The notes beneath the pieces were generated by a model, which saw only the letters and a program-made list of their open reading frames with translations, was not told the origin of the DNA and ran no database searches. Positions 35,502 to 43,589 of a stretch of DNA of 64,000 nucleotides are shown piece after piece (within the stretch, counting starts at the first letter, position 1; each line of letters begins with the position of its first letter). Origin of the DNA: an uncultured Pelagibacteraceae bacterium. GTDB lineage: Bacteria; Pseudomonadota; Alphaproteobacteria; Pelagibacterales; Pelagibacteraceae. A program made the translations under genes and the position numbers. The stretch covers positions 248,001-312,000 of the forward strand of contig CACJEG010000001.1 of assembly GCA_902592375.1 (NCBI GenBank), given 5' to 3'.

Positions 35502-36636
35502 CCAAATTTTTTAAATATCTTAGTCTTCCAATAATTTCATCTCGATCCATGTAATAACCTTGTAAATGTCTATGTCCAGAGTTTGGATCATATTCGGTTC
35601 TACCATGTAATAATCGTCTATTGTTAAAAGAAAAAATATCACCTGGTCCTAATCTAAATTTAATCTGGAATTGATCGTCATGAAGCAAATTTCCAAATCG
35701 GTGATGAGCTTTGTAAACTTTATCCATCAAATCAGGATGACAGTCTAAAGCATCCATGGTTGCAACACTAAATCGTATATCATGGTAATCGTTATCTTTT
35801 GTTAGAGATATCGCGGGTGCGTAATAACTTCTTACAGACTCTTGTGTATAATCCATGTCTCTAAATTTTAAGTGAACGTTTACTAGCGTATCAAATATTT
35901 CTTTATCATTTTTTCTCAAATAATCCGCTACTGCAAAGCCATCTACGGCGGACGAGTCTCCTCCAGTTGCAGAATTTACTAAACAATGAAGAAATTGATA
36001 TCCAGGTGGTGTTTCAAACCATGGTAAATCCATATGATTTCTTAAAGCATGCGCTGTGTAAGCTGAATTATTTGGTTTAGGAATGTTAATTACTTCAAAT
36101 GGTGTTTTAAAAAAAGTTTCTCTGGTATGGCTAATTCTATTTAAAATTTTAAAGCCAGAATTATTTTCAGTTGGAGCATTTTTTACTATAGCAATTCCAG
36201 TATGATGTAAAAGTTCTAACCATCTGACAAGCCCTTCATCTGAACTCATAATTTCATCATGTTCAATCTCAATTGAATTCAGGTCATTTTGTAAAGAATT
36301 GTCCCAAAGTTGATATGGTGATTTATATTCTAAATTATTTTTTATTGTATAGCAGTTTTCTCTTAACCAATTTTGATCATAATAACTTACGTGGTCTCCT
36401 TCACTCCATTCAATTTCAAGCTTGCCTTCATTATTTACTGCAAATTTTTTTGGATTAATATTGTTTGATACTTTTAAAATATTAAACATTCTATGACGTG
36501 AGTCTTTATCGTGTGCAGTTGGACAATTGTCTCTTAGCCATAAATAATTAAATTTACTTTTTTTTCCATCGCTCCAGTCAACTTCTAAATTTGTAGAATT
36601 TTTAGTTATATTTTTAATTGTAAAATTTTGTTCCAT
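35485..36636 (-). CDS. Gamma-butyrobetaine hydroxylase-like Fe(II)/2-oxoglutarate oxygenase
   Basis: A 383-residue TauD-type oxygenase with the N-terminal domain of BBOX/TMLH enzymes (FNYLWLRDNCPTAHD near residue 28). Iron ligands are His201 and Asp203 (NHMDLPW) and the distal His in RLLHGRTEYDP. In human BBOX the zinc site uses CPCSDC-like cysteines; here only the first cysteine remains, so zinc is probably not bound. BBOX makes carnitine from gamma-butyrobetaine; bacterial relatives attack other quaternary amines. It overlaps the class II aldolase stop (TAATG). Confidence 0.82.
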   Translation of the reverse strand: MEQNFTIKNITKNSTNLEVDWSDGKKSKFNYLWLRDNCPTAHDKDSRHRMFNILKVSNNINPKKFAVNNEGKLEIEWSEGDHVSYYDQNWLRENCYTIKNNLEYKSPYQLWDNSLQNDLNSIEIEHDEIMSSDEGLVRWLELLHHTGIAIVKNAPTENNSGFKILNRISHTRETFFKTPFEVINIPKPNNSAYTAHALRNHMDLPWFETPPGYQFLHCLVNSATGGDSSAVDGFAVADYLRKNDKEIFDTLVNVHLKFRDMDYTQESVRSYYAPAISLTKDNDYHDIRFSVATMDALDCHPDLMDKVYKAHHRFGNLLHDDQFQIKFRLGPGDIFSFNNRRLLHGRTEYDPNSGHRHLQGYYMDRDEIIGRLRYLKNLVNSNQ

Positions 36637-37367
36637 TAATTTTTATAATTTGAATGTTCTCTCTCTAATTTTCTTAATAAAGCAGCCCACTCTGTTTTTC
36701 CATCATAATTATAATCATCAGAGTCACTCATGTTTTCCCAGAAATATGCAGCTTTTTGTTTATCTATTTCATGTTTATTTAAACCCATAGCAAGATTTTT
36801 CACCTGAACTGAACATGCTTGCTCTAGATAATAAGCTCTGAAAAATGCTTCTGCTGCAGTTTTTCCTACTGTGTAATATCCATGATTTCTAGTAATCAAA
36901 ATGTCGTGTTTGCTAATTAGGTTTTCAAATTTGCTTCCAAATTCTTTGTCCTCAACAAATTCATAATCAATATATCCAACAAGATGATTTAAATAAACTG
37001 CAGCCTGTGAGAGATACATTAAACCCTCTTTAGTGCCACCAACTGCCATCACATCGTTGGCATGTCCGTGAACATAAAAGTTTACATCATTTCTTTTGTT
37101 AAAAATCCATTGAGCAAGATTAATACATCCATCGTTTAACCAAGGTCCGTCTGAATCTAATTTTTTTCCGTTTTGATCAATTTTAACTAAAGATGAAGCA
37201 GTAATTTCTTCATAAAACATTCCATATGGATGAACGAAAGAACAATTCTTATCTTCAACAGATCTTGCCCCTGCACATTGGTTAGCAAGGTCGGTCATGC
37301 CGTACATATGTAAAATTCTATATAGAGCAGACAACTCTAATCGCACATCTTTATCTGTTTGCGCCAT
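36636..37367 (-). CDS. Class II aldolase/adducin family protein
   Basis: A 243-residue protein of the fuculose-aldolase/adducin fold. Zinc-ligand His motif VHGHANDVMAVGG near residue 98 and RNHGYYTVGKTAAEAFFR near 160. Such proteins cleave or epimerise sugar phosphates, but many stand-alone members have unknown substrates. It is coupled to the 2-oxoglutarate oxygenase by a TAATG overlap and divergent from proV with a 125-base regulatory gap. It may process the hydroxylated product of that oxygenase. Confidence 0.82.
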   Translation of the reverse strand: MAQTDKDVRLELSALYRILHMYGMTDLANQCAGARSVEDKNCSFVHPYGMFYEEITASSLVKIDQNGKKLDSDGPWLNDGCINLAQWIFNKRNDVNFYVHGHANDVMAVGGTKEGLMYLSQAAVYLNHLVGYIDYEFVEDKEFGSKFENLISKHDILITRNHGYYTVGKTAAEAFFRAYYLEQACSVQVKNLAMGLNKHEIDKQKAAYFWENMSDSDDYNYDGKTEWAALLRKLEREHSNYKN

Positions 37368-37408
37368 ATATAAAATTTTTATTTAAAAAATAAGTAAAAG
37401 CAAATAAA

Positions 37409-37448
37409 TACAACTGTTATTTATTAAAACAATTATAAGTTGTATAAT
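37409..37448 (+). promoter_or_regulatory. Inverted repeat overlapping a -10 box upstream of proV-like gene
   Basis: TACAACT at 37409-37415 and AGTTGTA at 37438-37444 form an inverted repeat whose right arm runs into TATAAT at 37443-37448. The arms are 22 bases apart, fitting a dimeric regulator on the divergent gap. The -35 element is weak (TTTATT at 37420). Assignment is tentative. Confidence 0.4.
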
Positions 37449-37492
37449 ATTTGTTTTACATATGATGATTGTAACTGTTAGAACATTACATC

Positions 37493-38518
37493 ATGTCAAA
37501 AATTGAGATCAACAACGTTTACAAAATTTTTGGTAATAACCCTTCTTCTGTACTGCCAATGGTAAAAGATGGTGCAACAAAAGATGAAATTTTAGAGCAA
37601 ACAGGTCATACCGTTGGATTAGATAATGTTTCGCTTAAAATTGAAGAAGGAGAAACCTTTGTTTGCATGGGTTTATCGGGATCAGGGAAATCAACACTAA
37701 TAAGACATCTTAATAGACTAATCGATCCAACTGATGGCGAAATTTTAGTTGAGGGCACGAATGTAATGTCACTTGATAAAGATAAGCTCATTGAATTTAG
37801 AAGACATAAAATGAGCATGGTGTTTCAAAGATTTGGTTTATTCCCGCATAAAACAGTGATTCAAAATGTTGGTTACGGATTAGAAATGCAAGGGAAAGGT
37901 GAAGATGAAAGAAATAAAATCTCGATGGAAAAAATCGATGCAGTTGGTCTTACTGGTTTTGAAAATCAATACCCTGCTCAATTATCGGGAGGAATGCAGC
38001 AACGTGTTGGTTTAGCAAGAGCATTAGCTACTGATACAGATATTATGTTAATGGATGAAGCTTTCAGCGCTCTAGATCCTCTGATTAGAAGTGATATGCA
38101 GAAACAATTAATTGATCTTCAAGCAGAATTAAAAAAAACAATTGTATTTATTACACACGATTTAGATGAATCATTAAGATTAGGAGATCATATTGGGATA
38201 TTAAATTCTGGAAAATTAGTTCAAGTAGGAACTCCTGAGGAAATTATTATGAACCCTGCTGATGATTATGTAAAAGCTTTCGTAAAAGATGTAAACCGAG
38301 CAAAAGTAATCAAGGCAAAGATTATTATGAAAACTACTGATCAAGCTAATGACATAGATAAGTCAAACTTAATTAAAGTAAATGAAGATGAGTTTATTGA
38401 AGATTTTTTACCAAAAATTGTTTGTTCAGATTCAAATTGTGAAGTGGTTGATAAAAGTGGAAATGTAAAGGGATACATTTCAAACCAAGAATTACAGTCT
38501 TCATTAACAAGATCATAA
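37493..38518 (+). CDS. proV: ProV-like ABC transporter ATP-binding protein without local permease
   Basis: A 341-residue ATPase of the glycine betaine/proline type: N-terminal IEINNVYKIFGNNP, Walker A GLSGSGKST, signature LSGGMQQR, Walker B IMLMDEAFSALDPLIR, switch His in FITHDLDESLRLGD. After residue 275 a short CBS-like remnant (KSGNVKGYISNQELQ) replaces the two full CBS domains usual for ProV (about 400 residues). No ProW or ProX lies nearby; the next gene, 1 base on, is a thioesterase. It must pair with a permease elsewhere or be a specialised copy. Confidence 0.85.
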   Translation: MSKIEINNVYKIFGNNPSSVLPMVKDGATKDEILEQTGHTVGLDNVSLKIEEGETFVCMGLSGSGKSTLIRHLNRLIDPTDGEILVEGTNVMSLDKDKLIEFRRHKMSMVFQRFGLFPHKTVIQNVGYGLEMQGKGEDERNKISMEKIDAVGLTGFENQYPAQLSGGMQQRVGLARALATDTDIMLMDEAFSALDPLIRSDMQKQLIDLQAELKKTIVFITHDLDESLRLGDHIGILNSGKLVQVGTPEEIIMNPADDYVKAFVKDVNRAKVIKAKIIMKTTDQANDIDKSNLIKVNEDEFIEDFLPKIVCSDSNCEVVDKSGNVKGYISNQELQSSLTRS

Positions 38519-38519
38519 A

Positions 38520-38981
38520 GTGTTATTAAAAACTTTCGAAGTAAAAAAGGAATGGGTTGATTACAACAACCATATGAACATGGCTTATTATGTGCTTGTT
38601 TTTGATCAAGCATGGGAAGTTGCGCTTGAAAAATTCAAAATGGGAGGAACTGCAGCAAAAGATCTTAATAGAAGTACTATGGTAGTTGAAACAAATACTA
38701 AATACTTAAATGAAGTTAAAGAAGGTGAGATGGTTAATGTTAATCTCACTTATTTTGATCATGATAAAAAAAGATTACATTTAAAAATGGAGATGATTTC
38801 TCAAAAAACTAACAAACTTTCTGCATCTATGGAATGGATATCGCTGTACATAGATTTAAGCAAAAGGAAAGTCACAGAATTTGAGGAAGAAAAAATAAAA
38901 ATAATGAAAGACTTTATTGAACTAAACAAATCAAAATTTTCAACTGAAGGTCTTCTATTCACTTCTAAATTGAAGAAATAA
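38520..38981 (+). CDS. Hot-dog fold acyl-CoA thioesterase
   Basis: A 153-residue 4HBT-type thioesterase with GTG start. The active-site block is VKKEWVDYNNHMNMAYYVLVFDQA, with Asp/Asn-rich loop and HMN helix; RLHLKMEMISQKTNKLSASMEWISLYIDL forms the hot-dog strand. It hydrolyses an acyl-CoA. The stop of the ProV-like gene precedes the start by 1 base. In carnitine breakdown a betainyl-CoA thioesterase of this class yields glycine betaine, which fits a ProV partner; this assignment is inference. Confidence 0.82.
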   Translation: MLLKTFEVKKEWVDYNNHMNMAYYVLVFDQAWEVALEKFKMGGTAAKDLNRSTMVVETNTKYLNEVKEGEMVNVNLTYFDHDKKRLHLKMEMISQKTNKLSASMEWISLYIDLSKRKVTEFEEEKIKIMKDFIELNKSKFSTEGLLFTSKLKK

Positions 38982-39021
38982 TTAAATATTCGAAAGATTT
39001 TTTTTTTGATATAGGTGCATA

Positions 39022-39975
39022 ATGAGCGCTGATAATAACTCAAAGGGAATTCTTTTAATTATTGCTGCAATGACTTTGTTTGCAATGCAGGATTCTTTAA
39101 TTAAATTTATTTTTGAAAAAGCTGCACTTTATGAGATTTTTTTTGGAAGGTATTTTGTTGCAGCAATTTTACTTTTTGGATACATCAAATTCAGAGGCCA
39201 AAAAGTTTCATTAAAAACTTATTATCCTTTTTTAACACTTGTTAGGGTTATCCTTCATTTTTTGGCTTTTTCTGCATTCTTCATTTCTTTAACCTATATG
39301 CCGTTAGCTACTGCAAATGCTTTATTTTTTTCATGTCCATTTTTTGTATCAATTTTTGCAAAATTTTTTTTGAAGGAATTTATTGGTATTAGAAGATGGT
39401 CTGCAATTGTATTTGGTTTTATTGGCGTATTCATTGTATTAGATCCTAACTTTTCTGACTTTGAGTACAAAAGTTTATTACCAGTCCTATGTGCATTTTT
39501 TTATGCAGCTTCAATGACAATAACTAAATATACATCTGACAAAGATGACGTAAACACACAACTTTTTTATTTCTATCTAATTGCGTTAATACTTTGTGGA
39601 ATAATCTTTGTATTCATGGGAAATGGTCAATTGAACAATCCTAATTTTGACCCCACTACTCAATTTATTTTTAGAGAATGGTTTTCAAATATTGAATATA
39701 CATGGAAATTTATCTTATTTTTTGGCGTTGCTGCATCGATTGCTTTTCTTTGTATATTTTCGGCTTACATTGTTGCTTCACCATCAGTTGTTTCATTGTT
39801 TGAATATTCTTTAATTATAATGTCTATGATACCCGGTTATTTTCTATTTAACGAAATACCATCAGCTAGAACCTTTATCGGAGTTGCATGTATAATAGCA
39901 GCTGGAATTTATATTTACCTTAGAGAAAGAGTTAGAGATCAATATATTGCAACAGAAACTCCAGTAAGAAGATGA
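39022..39975 (+). CDS. EamA/DMT family transporter
   Basis: A 317-residue protein with ten helices and two EamA repeats; MTLFAMQDSLIKFIFEKAALYEIFFGRYFVAA opens the first and FYAASMTITKYTSDKDD the second. Members such as RhtA or SAM/riboflavin carriers move small metabolites. The last bases overlap the IPNS-like oxygenase start (ATGA). The preceding gap (38982-39021) has T-rich sequence but no clear hairpin. Confidence 0.87.
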   Translation: MSADNNSKGILLIIAAMTLFAMQDSLIKFIFEKAALYEIFFGRYFVAAILLFGYIKFRGQKVSLKTYYPFLTLVRVILHFLAFSAFFISLTYMPLATANALFFSCPFFVSIFAKFFLKEFIGIRRWSAIVFGFIGVFIVLDPNFSDFEYKSLLPVLCAFFYAASMTITKYTSDKDDVNTQLFYFYLIALILCGIIFVFMGNGQLNNPNFDPTTQFIFREWFSNIEYTWKFILFFGVAASIAFLCIFSAYIVASPSVVSLFEYSLIIMSMIPGYFLFNEIPSARTFIGVACIIAAGIYIYLRERVRDQYIATETPVRR

Positions 39976-40940
39976 GTAAAAACTATATACCAACAATTAA
40001 TATATCATCGCTAATTAAAAATAATTTTGAAACTCAAAATGCTTTTAAAACAATTAAAGAAATTGAAAAAGCTTGTAACAATGTTGGTTTTTTTCAAATT
40101 ACCGGTCATGGAATTAATCTAAAAGAAATTAAAAAAACATGTGAGGTTGGCAATAAATTTTTTAATTTACCAGACAGCAAGAAAAGAAAATTGTCACCTA
40201 AAAAATGGAATAAAAAAAATAAAAATCTTTATAGAGGATATTTTCCTAATGATGTTAATGGAAAAGAAGGTTTAGATATAGGCGATTTAAAGGTTACAAA
40301 AAAATATTCAGCAAATTTAAATAATCAATACATAGAATTTCTTAATCTAGGTCTGTGTTTTAATAAAAACTCAATTAATATTTTAAATAAATATTTTGAT
40401 AATATTTTTAGATTAAGTGAAACTTTATTTAAAAGTGTAATAAAACTAAATAAAAAAAACCCTGATATTTCTAGTGCAGCTTTTTCAAGATTAAAAACAT
40501 TAAGTACATTAAGATTTAATTATTATCCTAATCAAACAAAACCAGTAGAAATATCTAAACAAGACGGGGTTGCTCTTGGATGTGAAACTCATGTTGATAG
40601 TGGAGTGTTCACTTTACTTTATCAAGATAGAAAAGGTGGATTGCAGGTACAAAATAGAAAAACAAAAAAATGGTATGATGTTCCATTTAATAAAAAGGCT
40701 TTGGTTGTAAATACCGGAAGAGCATTAGAATTTCTTAGCAAAGGTAAATTTAAAGCAACTAATCACAGAGTTTTGTGGAATAAAAGTAAGAGACTCTCCG
40801 TTCCTTTTTTCTTTGAACCGTCCTATGATTTCAAAATGAACCACTCATTTTTAAATGGAAGCAAATTCAAAAATAATGGTCCAATTTATGAGAAATTTCT
40901 TAACAAATCCCTAAAGAAATTTATTGAATATCAACGTTAG
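39972..40940 (+). CDS. Isopenicillin N synthase-like Fe(II)/2-oxoglutarate oxygenase
   Basis: A 322-residue oxygenase of the IPNS/DIOX group: N-terminal domain with NNVGFFQITGHGI, then iron ligands in CETHVDSGVFTLLYQD (HxD) and ATNHRVLWN (distal His), and the 2-oxoglutarate Arg in KRLSVPFFFEPS. Bacterial members include enzymes acting on amino acids or small amines. The substrate is unknown. It is translationally coupled to the EamA carrier, an arrangement that suggests linked production and export. Confidence 0.83.
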   Translation: MSKNYIPTINISSLIKNNFETQNAFKTIKEIEKACNNVGFFQITGHGINLKEIKKTCEVGNKFFNLPDSKKRKLSPKKWNKKNKNLYRGYFPNDVNGKEGLDIGDLKVTKKYSANLNNQYIEFLNLGLCFNKNSINILNKYFDNIFRLSETLFKSVIKLNKKNPDISSAAFSRLKTLSTLRFNYYPNQTKPVEISKQDGVALGCETHVDSGVFTLLYQDRKGGLQVQNRKTKKWYDVPFNKKALVVNTGRALEFLSKGKFKATNHRVLWNKSKRLSVPFFFEPSYDFKMNHSFLNGSKFKNNGPIYEKFLNKSLKKFIEYQR

Positions 40941-41045
40941 TAATAATAAAGTTTAAATATAAAGCGATACATAACTCGTCGTTAAATTCAAAAATTTACG
41001 AAAGTGGGATCGGTCGTCTTTAAATTAATTTTTAAAGGAGGCTTT

Positions 41046-42212
41046 ATGAACTTTGGATACTTTTGTAACACTACTAATTGGGATAAAAAACCTTATACCC
41101 AACTATTAGACGAAGCTAGAGAGATCACAGAATATTGTGATCAAAATAATTGGAATTCTATTTGGTATACCGAACATCACTTTAATCATGAGGGAATGGA
41201 GTCGTGCACCAATCCTCTAATGATGTGCACTGATGCTGCTGCAAGAACTAAAAATATTCGTTTAGGACAAGCGTGTAACGTAATTACATTTCACAATCCC
41301 ATAAGACTTGCAGAAGATATCGCAACACTCGACCAAATGTCAAAAGGGAGAGTTGAAGTGGGTATTGGTAGAGGAGTTTATGGTAGAGAAGCCATTAACA
41401 TGAACAAAGAAGCTGACTTAAAAGACCAAGCAAAAAATTTTAGACTATTTTCAGAAACATTAGACATAATGAAAAAAGCATGGTCTGAAGACTTCTTTTC
41501 TCATCAAGGAGAATTTTATACCTATCCATCTCCTAATTTTATTTGGCAACACGATATGAGTCCTCCAAAAGAAAATGTTGTCGATTTAAAAACAAATGAA
41601 TTAAAACAAATATCTGTTTTACCAAAACCTTATCAAAAACCTTTCCCACCAATTTCTCAAGTAGTTGATGGAGAAAGATCAATTCAGTGGGCAGCAGAAA
41701 ATGGGCTTAATTCAATTATGTGGATCCCAACTGTAAAAGCTTTGAAAAAAAGATTTGAAATTTATAAAAATGCAAAATCTAAAGCTGAAAATAGAGATGT
41801 ACCACTAGGGGAAGGTATTAGTTTGGTTAGAGATATGTTTGTTGCAGAAACTATGGAAGAGGCTGAAAAAATGGCTGGAGAACATATTGTAAATTATATG
41901 AGATGGGTTTGTCATTGGAGAGGATTGGGAAATCATATGGATCCAGATGAAAAATTACCAGAGACAAAAAATAAACTAGATTTATTAAATTATGAATTTC
42001 TTCATAAAAGAAATCTATTGTTTGGAACACCTGAGTTTGTAATTGAAAAAATAAAAGAACTTCAGCAAGAATTAAATCTTCAAAATTTACAAGTCTGGTC
42101 TAACTTTCCAGGTATTAAACATGAAGATTGTATGAGAAGCATCAAATTATTTACAGAAGAAGTAATTCCAAATATAAAACCGATAGACACAAACATTCAA
42201 AGAGCTAGTTAG
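41046..42212 (+). CDS. LLM-class flavin-dependent monooxygenase (luciferase-like)
   Basis: A 388-residue luciferase-family protein. I move the start from an upstream in-frame ATG at 41004 to 41046 because AAAGGAGG lies 5 bases before it and the extra 14 residues are not family-like. Motifs: FGYFCNTTNW, NSIWYTEHHFNHEGMESC, QMSKGRVEVGIGRGVYGREA. Such enzymes use FMNH2 and O2, usually from a separate reductase, which is absent here. With AA_synth, hydrolase and aldehyde dehydrogenase it heads a four-gene cassette resembling TgnB-type ring cleavage of trigonelline. Substrate is inference. Confidence 0.85.
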   Translation: MNFGYFCNTTNWDKKPYTQLLDEAREITEYCDQNNWNSIWYTEHHFNHEGMESCTNPLMMCTDAAARTKNIRLGQACNVITFHNPIRLAEDIATLDQMSKGRVEVGIGRGVYGREAINMNKEADLKDQAKNFRLFSETLDIMKKAWSEDFFSHQGEFYTYPSPNFIWQHDMSPPKENVVDLKTNELKQISVLPKPYQKPFPPISQVVDGERSIQWAAENGLNSIMWIPTVKALKKRFEIYKNAKSKAENRDVPLGEGISLVRDMFVAETMEEAEKMAGEHIVNYMRWVCHWRGLGNHMDPDEKLPETKNKLDLLNYEFLHKRNLLFGTPEFVIEKIKELQQELNLQNLQVWSNFPGIKHEDCMRSIKLFTEEVIPNIKPIDTNIQRAS

Positions 42213-42215
42213 TAA

Positions 42216-42800
42216 ATGGATTTAAAACTTAGAAAATTTGCAAAATTTGTTGATAAAACTTTTATTGAAGGTGGAAAAAAAGCTAAAGAACCTGTTCTGT
42301 TAGTTTCGGTTGCAGCTGTTATAGAAAATCCTTGGGCCGGAAAAGGTTTTGTAGAAGATTTAAAACCAGAAATATTAGATCTTGCACCTCAATTAGGAGA
42401 TATTTTGGTGCCAGAGTTAACAAAAGAAATTGGATCAGGTGAAAAAATTTTAGCTTATGGAAAAGCTGCTATGGTTGGATTAAATGGTGAGATAGAACAC
42501 GCGTCTGCATTTATTCATACTCTAAGATTTGGAAATAAATTTAGAGATGCTGTTGGGGGAACTTCTTATTTAAGTTTTACAAATACCAGAGGTCCTGCAG
42601 GTGCAAAAATTTCAATTCCAATGATGCACAAAACTGATGCTGGATTAAGACCTTTTTATCTTACTCATGAATTTACAATTCATGATGCCCCTAATGAAGA
42701 TGAAATAGTTGTTGCTATTGGAGGCGCTCCAACTGGACGAGCTCATGCAAGAACAGGTGATAGATATCAAGACATGAAAGAGATGGGCATTGATAACTAA
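42216..42800 (+). CDS. AA_synth (DUF1185) family protein
   Basis: A 194-residue protein of the DUF1185/amino acid synthesis family: ENPWAGKGFVEDLKPE, YGKAAMVGLNGEIEHASAFIHTLRFGN, GGAPTGRAHARTGDRYQDMKEMG. The family has a structure but no settled biochemistry. It begins 3 bases after the monooxygenase and directly precedes the hydrolase, so it likely acts in the same pathway, perhaps as a cyclohydrolase or isomerase on a ring-opened amide. That role is speculation. Confidence 0.85.
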   Translation: MDLKLRKFAKFVDKTFIEGGKKAKEPVLLVSVAAVIENPWAGKGFVEDLKPEILDLAPQLGDILVPELTKEIGSGEKILAYGKAAMVGLNGEIEHASAFIHTLRFGNKFRDAVGGTSYLSFTNTRGPAGAKISIPMMHKTDAGLRPFYLTHEFTIHDAPNEDEIVVAIGGAPTGRAHARTGDRYQDMKEMGIDN

Positions 42801-42803
42801 TTG

Positions 42804-43589
42804 ATGTCTTATAATTTTGATACAGATCAAAATCATTATTATTTTAATAACAAGAATTCTTTACCAATAATTTTTATTCATGGCGTTGGTTTAAATCAGC
42901 AAATGTGGAAACCACAAATTGAATTTTTTAAGGACAATTCATTTATTACTTACGATCTGTTAGGACATGGAAAAACGCCTTTTAAAGAACCAAATTTATC
43001 AATGGAGAATTTTACTGATCAATTATCAAATTTAGTAAATAATCTAAAGATAGAGAAATTTAATTTAATTGGCTTTTCTATCGGATCTTTGATTGCAATT
43101 GAATTTGCCTCAAAATATGAAAATTATTTAAATTCCTTAACTCTAATTTCCACTACTTACAAAAGGACAACTAAAGAAAGACAAAATGTAATTGATAGAG
43201 TTAATTTAGCAAAAAAAAATATGCCAATATCTCAAATGGCAATGAAGAGGTGGTTTTCAGATGAATACCTTGAGCAAAACCCTAAATTATACGACGATTT
43301 TATGAAAATTCTTAATAAGAAAGGAATTGATCAAGAAAATTTTATAAAAGCTTATGAAGTATTTGCAAACTATGAGGACAATCTTGAAAACATAAAAAAT
43401 ATTAAAACTAATACCTTAATTATAACAGGATCAGATGATCCAGGATCTACGCCTAATATGTCAAAAAATTTAAATAAAGATATACAAAATTCAACATATG
43501 TTGAAATTAAAAATGGAAAACATTTATGTACTATTGAATATGCAGACGAAGTAAATAATGCAATAATGAAACATATAAATAATGCCTGA
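42804..43589 (+). CDS. Alpha/beta hydrolase
   Basis: A 261-residue hydrolase. ATG at 42804 is preferred over the TTG at 42801. Oxyanion-loop block FIHGVGLNQQMWKPQIEFF, nucleophile elbow GFSIGSLIAIEF (Ser), acid Asp in ITGSDDPGS, base His in NGKHLCTIEY. It resembles ring-product hydrolases such as 3-oxoadipate enol-lactonase and the trigonelline pathway TgnD. It would release a dicarboxylic or semialdehyde acid from an amide. Overlaps the next start by 8 bases. Confidence 0.83.
   Translation: MSYNFDTDQNHYYFNNKNSLPIIFIHGVGLNQQMWKPQIEFFKDNSFITYDLLGHGKTPFKEPNLSMENFTDQLSNLVNNLKIEKFNLIGFSIGSLIAIEFASKYENYLNSLTLISTTYKRTTKERQNVIDRVNLAKKNMPISQMAMKRWFSDEYLEQNPKLYDDFMKILNKKGIDQENFIKAYEVFANYEDNLENIKNIKTNTLIITGSDDPGSTPNMSKNLNKDIQNSTYVEIKNGKHLCTIEYADEVNNAIMKHINNA

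Noticed and set aside
40941-41045. Leader of the monooxygenase cassette as a riboswitch
   Set aside because: A short imperfect stem (GTTAAATT with AATTTAC, 40981-40999) is present, but no known aptamer core was recognised. The 105 bases otherwise hold only the ribosome site at 41034-41041.
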